Positions 58,970 to 64,000 of a stretch of 64,000 nucleotides of DNA are shown piece by piece. The number at the start of each line of letters is the position of its first letter. The stretch's first letter is position 1. Under the pieces are notes generated by a model, which was given only the letters and a program-made list of their open reading frames with translations, did no database searches and was not told the DNA's origin. The position numbers and the translations under genes are program-made. The stretch covers positions 107,659-171,658 of the forward strand of contig NZ_JAYMYJ010000152.1 in the NCBI RefSeq assembly GCF_035668035.1, in the 5' to 3' direction. The DNA is from Thiothrix phosphatis. Lineage in GTDB: Bacteria; Pseudomonadota; Gammaproteobacteria; Thiotrichales; Thiotrichaceae.

Positions 58970-60436
58970 ATGACCAGCCTTCACCGTAAAATCACGCTCG
59001 CTTTCGCCGCCTCCGCCGGGGTGATGGCGGTGCTGGCGGCGTTTTCCTTTTTGGATTTGCTGTTTCTGGAACACCGCGTGCAACAGGGCATGGTGGTGAA
59101 CAATCTGGAGTCCAGTGTGCAGGACATGCGCCGGGAGGAGAAAAACCTGTTCCTGTACCAAGATCAGGCGGCGGGTCAAGAAGCGGGCAAGCTGGCGGGG
59201 CAGGCGCTGCAACTGCTGGCGGAGGAGCCGGAAGCGCTGGCGGCGGTCAGCGAGCCGCCACAATTGCAGCGTTTGCAAACCGCCTTGCAGGATTATCGCC
59301 GCTTGCTCGCTGCCTATAAGTTGCCAGTGCAGGACAATGGCGCGCTGGAGGCAGGCATCCGCAACCAGGGGCATCGGGTGACGCAAATTGCCGAAAGCCT
59401 GTTCAGCAATGAACGCCTGTCGCTGCAACAGGCCATCGCCAGCGCCAAATGGGCGCAGGCGGCGGGCATCGGGGTGCTGGCTGTGCTGCTGCTGGGGATC
59501 GGGCGCGTGTTGGCGCGTTCCGTGGTGAGGCCGATGAAGCGCCTGATCGACGACCTCAACCCGATTGCCGAAGGCCGTTTTGACCGGCTGGAAATCAAAT
59601 CGCGCAACGCCGAGCTGATTGCCCTGCGCACGGCTTTCAACCGCATGCTGGATGAGCTGGAAGCCCGCCGCCGCCGCCTGATCCAGTCCGAAAAACTGGC
59701 GGCGCTGGGCGTGCTGGCGGCGGGCGTGGCGCATGAACTGAACAATCCGCTGTCCAATATTTCTTCTTCCTGCCAATTGCTGGTGGAGGAATTCGACACG
59801 GCTGACCGCGCCATCCTGCTCGATTGGGCAGGCGTCATCGACAGTGAAACCGAACGTGCGCGCCGCATTGTCGACGCCCTGCTGGAATTTGGCCGCCGCC
59901 GCGAACCGCATTTGGAAACCGTGCCTCTCGCCGGTCTGGTGGAACGCACCCTGTTGCTGCTGGGCGGGCAGTTGCGCAAAACCGGCACCCGCGTGACAAC
60001 CCAGATTCCGCCGGAATTGGGCATACAGGCTGACCCGCAACGCTTGCAGCAGGTGTTGATCAACCTGATCCGCAACGCGGCGGATAGCGGGGAAAATATC
60101 ACGGTCAATATCCGTGCCAGCCAATGCAGCCCTGGTGGCTCCCCCTTTCCGCCCAATGCGGCAGTGGTGGGCGAATTGGGCTGCCGCCTGCGCGCGCAAC
60201 CGCCGATGACTGAGATTGTCATCGATGACAATGGCCCCGGCATTCCGGCGGAAACCTTGCCGCGCGTTTTTGAGCCTTTCTACACGACCCGCGAGCCGGG
60301 CCACGGCATGGGGCTGGGGCTTTACATCGTGCAGGAAATCATCCAGGAACATGACGGCTGCATCGCCATCGCCAGCCAGCCGGGGCAGGGAACCCAAGTG
60401 GTGGTGCGCCTGCCGCGCACAGGAGGACAAACATGA
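58970..60436 (+). CDS. Membrane sensor histidine kinase, NtrB/ZraS-type
   Basis: A 488-aa kinase: transmembrane helices at about 12-33 and 164-182, a helical periplasmic sensor domain between them (about 34-160), HAMP (about 183-235), HisKA with His255 in AAGVAHELNNPLSNISSS, and HATPase ending GHGMGLGLYIVQEIIQEHDG. HELNNPL is typical of kinases that act on NtrC-family regulators. ATG 58970 begins the first membrane helix; an upstream frame extension would cover the inverted repeats and is rejected. The stop overlaps the regulator start (ATGA). Confidence 0.9.
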   Translation: MTSLHRKITLAFAASAGVMAVLAAFSFLDLLFLEHRVQQGMVVNNLESSVQDMRREEKNLFLYQDQAAGQEAGKLAGQALQLLAEEPEALAAVSEPPQLQRLQTALQDYRRLLAAYKLPVQDNGALEAGIRNQGHRVTQIAESLFSNERLSLQQAIASAKWAQAAGIGVLAVLLLGIGRVLARSVVRPMKRLIDDLNPIAEGRFDRLEIKSRNAELIALRTAFNRMLDELEARRRRLIQSEKLAALGVLAAGVAHELNNPLSNISSSCQLLVEEFDTADRAILLDWAGVIDSETERARRIVDALLEFGRRREPHLETVPLAGLVERTLLLLGGQLRKTGTRVTTQIPPELGIQADPQRLQQVLINLIRNAADSGENITVNIRASQCSPGGSPFPPNAAVVGELGCRLRAQPPMTEIVIDDNGPGIPAETLPRVFEPFYTTREPGHGMGLGLYIVQEIIQEHDGCIAIASQPGQGTQVVVRLPRTGGQT

Positions 60437-61797
60437 ACCCACGCATCCTGATAGTGGATGACGAAGCCGTGGCGGTTAAAAACCTGGCCTACGCCTTGCG
60501 CAAGAACGGTTACGATGTAACCACCCGCGAAAGCGGCCCTGGTGGGCTGGAAGCGTTGCAACATCAGCCGTTCGACGTGATCCTGACCGATTTGCGGATG
60601 GAGCGCGTCGATGGCATGGCGATCCTCAAACGGGCGCTGGAAACTGACCCTGACATGCCGGTGGTGCTGATCACCGCGCATGGCTCGCTTGATTCCGCCG
60701 TGGAGGCGATGAAGGCGGGCGCTTTCCATTACATCGCCAAGCCTTTCCGGCTGGATGAAGTGCGCAGCATCGTCGCCAAGGCGCTGGAGCTGGCGCAGCT
60801 CAAGCGTGAAAACCGCCGTTTGCGTTTCCAGGTCAGCAGCGGTTTGCATACGGACACCGGGCTGGTGACGCAAAATCCGGCCATGAACCATTTGCTGATG
60901 ACCGCCCGGCAGATCGCCGCCACCGACACCACCGTGCTGGTCAGCGGTGAAAGCGGCACCGGCAAGGAGCTGCTGGCGCGTTACATCCATGCCCATAGCA
61001 AGCGCGGGCAGGGGCCGTTCATCGGCGTCAACTGCGGTGCCTTGCAGGAAGATTTGCTGGCCAATGAACTGTTCGGGCATGAAAAGGGCGCGTACACCGG
61101 GGCGACTGGCGACCGCGCCGGGCTGATTGAGGCGGCCAATGGCGGCACGCTGTTTCTGGATGAAATCGGCGAAATGTCGCTGGCAATGCAGGTCAAGCTG
61201 CTGCGGGTGGTGCAGGAGCGCGAAGTGCAACGGCTGGGCGCGCAGACGGCCACGCCGGTTGACGTGCGCTTGGTCACCGCCACCCACCGTGACTTGCGCG
61301 CCGAAGTCGCCGCCGGGCGGTTCCGGCAGGATTTGTATTTCCGGCTGGATGTGGTCGGTATGCGCCTGCCGCCGCTGGCCGCGCGGCGTGAGGACATTCC
61401 GCTGCTGGCGTTCTATTTCCTGCGCAAGCATTCGCTGCGGATGGGGCGGGATGTGGACAATATTGAACCTGAAGCGATGTCCTTGCTGCTGGCTTACCCC
61501 TACCCCGGCAATGTGCGCGAGCTGGAAAACCTGATTGAGCGCGGGGTGGCGCTGGCGCGTGGCAAGGCGCTGACGGTGGCTGAATTACCGGCGGCGCTGG
61601 CCGAACACGGTGTCCACGCCATGCCGGAGGTGGCGGACAGCCTGCCGACGTTGGCGCAGCGTGAGGAAGACTACATCCGCCATGTGCTGGAGCGCAGTGA
61701 TGGCAACCGCACGCGGGCGGCGCAGATTCTGGGGATCGACCGCGTGTCGCTGTGGCGCAAGCTCAAGAAGTATGGGCTGGAGGCGGGGGAGGAATAG
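60433..61797 (+). CDS. NtrC-family sigma-54-dependent response regulator
   Basis: A 454-aa activator: receiver (Asp53 in VILTDLRM, Lys in IAKPFRLDE), AAA+ domain (about 145-370) with Walker A GESGTGKE, sigma-54 contact loop GAYTGA (Tyr for the usual Phe), Walker B GGTLFLDEIGEM and R-finger region FRQDLYFRLDVV, and a C-terminal Fis-type HTH with NRTRAAQILGIDRVSLWRKL. It should be phosphorylated by the overlapping kinase and drive sigma-54 promoters; the best local target is the divergent SulP-carbonic anhydrase operon. AGGAGG precedes the ATG. Confidence 0.95.
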   Translation: MNPRILIVDDEAVAVKNLAYALRKNGYDVTTRESGPGGLEALQHQPFDVILTDLRMERVDGMAILKRALETDPDMPVVLITAHGSLDSAVEAMKAGAFHYIAKPFRLDEVRSIVAKALELAQLKRENRRLRFQVSSGLHTDTGLVTQNPAMNHLLMTARQIAATDTTVLVSGESGTGKELLARYIHAHSKRGQGPFIGVNCGALQEDLLANELFGHEKGAYTGATGDRAGLIEAANGGTLFLDEIGEMSLAMQVKLLRVVQEREVQRLGAQTATPVDVRLVTATHRDLRAEVAAGRFRQDLYFRLDVVGMRLPPLAARREDIPLLAFYFLRKHSLRMGRDVDNIEPEAMSLLLAYPYPGNVRELENLIERGVALARGKALTVAELPAALAEHGVHAMPEVADSLPTLAQREEDYIRHVLERSDGNRTRAAQILGIDRVSLWRKLKKYGLEAGEE

Positions 61798-61812
61798 CCG
61801 GTTTCTGTTGCT

Positions 61813-62577
61813 TCACAACGCCTTATAAATCAGCATTGCCCCTGAAATCACCGCCGACAGCAAAAAGATGTGCTTGAGGAAACGGTTGCCCTGCTTGATC
61901 CCCAACGATGCGCCGAGGTAAGAGCCAATCAGCGCGCCAATCACCAGCCCCGGTGCAATCTGCCAGTAAATATGCCCCAACGTCAGGTGGGCCAGCGCGC
62001 CAATGGCGTTCCACACCAACCCGTTGGCGGCCAGCGTCATGGCGGTGGCGTGCAATTGGTCATAGCGCAGCAGGTAGACGTACAGCAGGGTGGTGAACAC
62101 GCCGCTGGCGACCGAAACCCACCCGGAATAAAAGGCGATCGGCAACAGCAGCAAGCTGCCGATAATGACCTGTTTCCGGCCAACTTCCGGCGCATGTTGC
62201 AGTCCGCTGGAGCGTTTTAGCCAGGAAACGCCCGCCATCAGCAGGATGGACACGCCCGCCATCAGCAGCATCAGGTTCTGGTCGAGCGCGGTGGCGAACA
62301 ATGTGCCCGCCACCACAAACGGCGCGCCCAGCAGCGCATTCCACCAGAATATTTTCCAATCAATCAGGTTTTCGCGGGCATAACGTAACGTGCTGCCGAC
62401 GCCGATGAAGCCGACCGCCAGCTTGTGCGACGCCAGCGCATTGATGAACGGCAAGCCGCTGATGATCAGGATCGGCAGCAGGATCAGCCCCGCGCCGCCG
62501 CCCGCCAACGAGGAGAAAAAGCAGGCTATGAAGCTGGCTGCGGCGCTGACCAGGATGACGCTTATCGAAATGTCCAT
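61813..62577 (-). CDS. TauE/SafE family sulfite/organosulfonate exporter-like protein
   Basis: A 254-aa protein with about eight transmembrane helices of the TauE/SafE family; the N-terminal half has SSLAGGGAGLILLPILIISGL and LASHKLAVGFIGVGS, and the second half FYSGWVSVASGVFTTLLYVYLL. Members export sulfite, sulfoacetate or related anions. In a sulfur-oxidising host a sulfite role is plausible but not shown. Convergent with the NtrC-type regulator gene, 15 bp between stops. Confidence 0.88.
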   Translation of the reverse strand: MDISISVILVSAAASFIACFFSSLAGGGAGLILLPILIISGLPFINALASHKLAVGFIGVGSTLRYARENLIDWKIFWWNALLGAPFVVAGTLFATALDQNLMLLMAGVSILLMAGVSWLKRSSGLQHAPEVGRKQVIIGSLLLLPIAFYSGWVSVASGVFTTLLYVYLLRYDQLHATAMTLAANGLVWNAIGALAHLTLGHIYWQIAPGLVIGALIGSYLGASLGIKQGNRFLKHIFLLSAVISGAMLIYKAL

Positions 62578-62634
62578 GAATTAACCGCATTACCAAAGTT
62601 GCGATCTTGCCACATCGGGTGGAGCAGCGACACC

Positions 62635-62805
62635 ATGCAGGTTGGGGGGGTGATGTTCTCGGTTTCGTCGTTTGTCGGAGCGGGCGGCGACCCAAGTTTG
62701 AATATTGTAGGCTTTGGATATGACGAATCAATAACAACAGTTGCCCAGTTAGGAGTCATGTTGATGAATTCCTTTGGAATTTTAGTGGAAGGAGCAGGCG
62801 TATGA
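62635..62805 (+). CDS. Small peptide ORF (56 aa) coupled to a membrane metallopeptidase gene
   Basis: A 56-codon ORF rich in Gly, Val, Ser and Met with hydrophobic stretches (VGGVMFSVSSFVGAGG; AQLGVMLMNSFGILVEGAG). GGAG lies ten bases before the ATG and its TGA overlaps the next ATG (ATGA), so both are likely translated. No family recognised. It could be a small membrane protein, a peptide substrate or partner of the M50-like peptidase, or a chance leader; the composition does not decide. Confidence 0.5.
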   Translation: MQVGGVMFSVSSFVGAGGDPSLNIVGFGYDESITTVAQLGVMLMNSFGILVEGAGV

Positions 62806-63950
62806 GCAAGGAAAAACTAGTAAACCTGATCCTGTCTGTCATTCTGGTATTAATCGAAATTCCATTAATCCTGTTATCCGGGTGGTTGATTGTCTCTCTT
62901 GTGACAAAGGAGCCATTTGATCCCCATGGATTGCTGTCCTTGAGTTTCCCTCTGACATTTACATTGGTGTTTGGCGTTTTGGCCTGGAAGGGACTTGCTT
63001 CAATCAATGTAGTTGGGGCTGCGCTCACTGTTAGAAGTTGGAGAATTCTTGCCGCCATTTGTATTTTGATAGGGGTTTTGGCGGGATCTGTTCAATGGGT
63101 TGGAATACTGTTGCCTTTCTTGATAGCTGCTGTATGTATCCAGGCGGATCCTTTGGTGCGTAGATTTTTTACTAGCGTTGGATCAAAGTATGTGAACGGC
63201 TTACATACTTTTAGCATTGCGAATATCCCAATTTATGTTCATGGGTCGCTCATTTGGACATGTCTGCTGATTAGCGTTGTCGTACAGTTCGATCTTGAAT
63301 TGATGCTATTCAGTTGTATTGGCTATATTTTGGTTGTTGGTGTCCATGAGGCCGGACATGTAATTGCTGCTCGCATGCAGGGTTTGAATGTTATTGGTGT
63401 TTATTTCTCTGACAGAGGAGGGTTATGTCGAATGGAGAAAGCGCCTCGCCAGTTTGGAGAGGCTCTATTCGTGTATTCGGCAGGCATTTTAGCTCAACTG
63501 GCATTGCTAGGCGTGACTCTTGTATATCTGTTGGTTTTTGGAGAACCGACAAGCGTGTGGGAAACTTGTCTGGTTTTCTGGTTCACCGTGATAAATGTAT
63601 TCCTAATCGTGGTGAATCTGATCCCCTTCCAAGGAAAATGGGATTGGCCGCCCCATGATGGGTTTGTTTTGTGGCGATTGCTGGTGTTCAAATATAGAGG
63701 CCTGCCCTATTCATTTCAGGATTTGTCGCTTATTCCAGTAGAGGAAGCTCCGGTTTTTGCTCCGTCCACGGCATTATTGTCGATGCCAGGGATGGCCCCC
63801 GAAGGGTTTGAAAGGGGTGTTGAAATCCTGAATGACAAGACGACGCCGATGACGCTGGTTATAGCCTTATTGAAAAAGCATTTTTGTTTGGAGGAAACCG
63901 AAGCAATCCAGTGGATGACGGATATCCATAATGACGGATATCCATACTAA
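62802..63950 (+). CDS. Membrane M50-like metallopeptidase (HExxH)
   Basis: A 382-aa polytopic membrane protein with about eight helices. The zinc motif His182-Glu183-Ala-Gly-His186 is in VVGVHEAGHVIAARMQG, inside a hydrophobic segment as in site-2 proteases; a possible third ligand is Asp in NLIPFQGKWDWPPHDG, resembling the NPxPxxxxDG motif. The N-terminal 110 residues are three to four extra helices. The gene is AT-richer than its left neighbours, suggesting recent acquisition. Its last codons lie in a 16-bp tandem duplication. Substrate unknown; the coupled 56-aa ORF is a candidate partner. Confidence 0.78.
   Translation: MSKEKLVNLILSVILVLIEIPLILLSGWLIVSLVTKEPFDPHGLLSLSFPLTFTLVFGVLAWKGLASINVVGAALTVRSWRILAAICILIGVLAGSVQWVGILLPFLIAAVCIQADPLVRRFFTSVGSKYVNGLHTFSIANIPIYVHGSLIWTCLLISVVVQFDLELMLFSCIGYILVVGVHEAGHVIAARMQGLNVIGVYFSDRGGLCRMEKAPRQFGEALFVYSAGILAQLALLGVTLVYLLVFGEPTSVWETCLVFWFTVINVFLIVVNLIPFQGKWDWPPHDGFVLWRLLVFKYRGLPYSFQDLSLIPVEEAPVFAPSTALLSMPGMAPEGFERGVEILNDKTTPMTLVIALLKKHFCLEETEAIQWMTDIHNDGYPY
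63915..63946 (+). repeat. 16-bp tandem duplication at the 3' end of the metallopeptidase gene
   Basis: ATGACGGATATCCATA occurs twice in direct succession (63915-63930 and 63931-63946). Because 16 is not a multiple of three, the duplication shifts the frame of the last residues; with one copy the protein would end DIHTKQRTS at a TAA inside the following hairpin. Confidence 0.9.
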
Positions 63951-63956
63951 ACAACG

Positions 63957-64000
63957 CACCAGCTAAAGCTGGTGGGTTTGCGAGAGGGACTGAAAGTCCC
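63957..64000. repeat. Two adjacent hairpins, possible insertion-sequence end (cut by window edge)
   Basis: CACCAGC-TAAA-GCTGGTG (63957-63974) and GGGACT-GAA-AGTCCC (63986-64000) are perfect hairpins 11 bp apart. Subterminal hairpins of this size are typical of IS200/IS605-family ends and of some structured RNAs. No transposase is visible because the window stops here, so identity is open. Confidence 0.35.

Noticed and set aside
58928..60442. A 504-codon minus-strand open frame opposite the histidine kinase
   Set aside because: The composition (Ala/Gln/Arg/His-rich) is that of an antisense shadow; the plus-strand kinase has all family motifs.

Overview
The window reads as a contiguous chromosomal stretch of a gammaproteobacterium. 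The gene orders pilMNOPQ-aroK-aroB with divergent mrcA, rpsF-rpsR-rplI-dnaB-alr, and a separate prfC all fit that class. A SulP transporter beside a beta carbonic anhydrase, a TauE/SafE exporter, exosortase H and an H-NOX cassette suggest a sulfur-oxidising, surface-living lineage such as Thiothrix and relatives. That placement is inference. No rRNA, tRNA or CRISPR array was seen. Most of the window is GC-rich; about 28.3-37.5 kb and 62.6-64 kb are visibly more AT-rich.

Layout. 0-4.5 kb: urea ABC transporter operon urtABCD (minus strand, urtD cut by the window edge) with a sigma-54 promoter before urtA. 4.7-6.9 kb: three-gene operon of a Cache-domain membrane sensor without an output domain plus two membrane-anchored coiled-coil proteins. 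7.0-8.3 kb: YihY/BrkB membrane protein. 8.3-15.8 kb: a signalling island. On the minus strand lie Hpt, H-NOX, hybrid histidine kinase, a small ORF and dgt. Divergent from it on the plus strand lie a receiver-PP2C phosphatase, a STAS protein, a sugar nucleotidyltransferase and an RsbW-like ATPase. Together they suggest a nitric-oxide-sensing phosphorelay feeding a partner switch linked to polysaccharide precursor supply.

15.8-28.3 kb: aroB, aroK and pilQPONM (minus); mrcA, an unknown protein, a glycerate-2-kinase family protein and a DUF455 protein (plus). 28.7-37.4 kb: a lipoprotein with two SLT domains of which the first looks catalytically dead, an acidic unknown protein, an NhaC-type antiporter, then a minus-strand surface-protein set (dimethylformamidase-like protein with a GlyGly-CTERM-like tail, exosortase H and its partner, a small membrane protein, a divergent Ser/Thr kinase). 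37.5-41.4 kb: ribosomal protein, helicase and alanine racemase block. 41.5-50 kb: envelope functions (SH3-like protein, BaeSR-like two-component pair with a Spy-like target, OmpA-like protein, TM-helix channel-like protein) and small genes. 49.9-55.3 kb: papain-like permuted hydrolase overlapping a FadE-type dehydrogenase, a Gly/Ser-rich small protein, and prfC.

55.6-61.8 kb: trxC, then carbonic anhydrase, SulP transporter and a 65-aa protein on the minus strand, divergent from an NtrC-type two-component pair. The shared 250-bp intergenic region has a strong sigma-54 promoter facing the SulP operon and two copies of a 17-bp inverted repeat at enhancer distance. It is the clearest undescribed regulatory circuit in the window. 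61.8-64 kb: TauE/SafE exporter, then a 56-aa ORF coupled to a membrane M50-like metallopeptidase, a 16-bp tandem duplication and two hairpins that may mark an insertion-sequence end.
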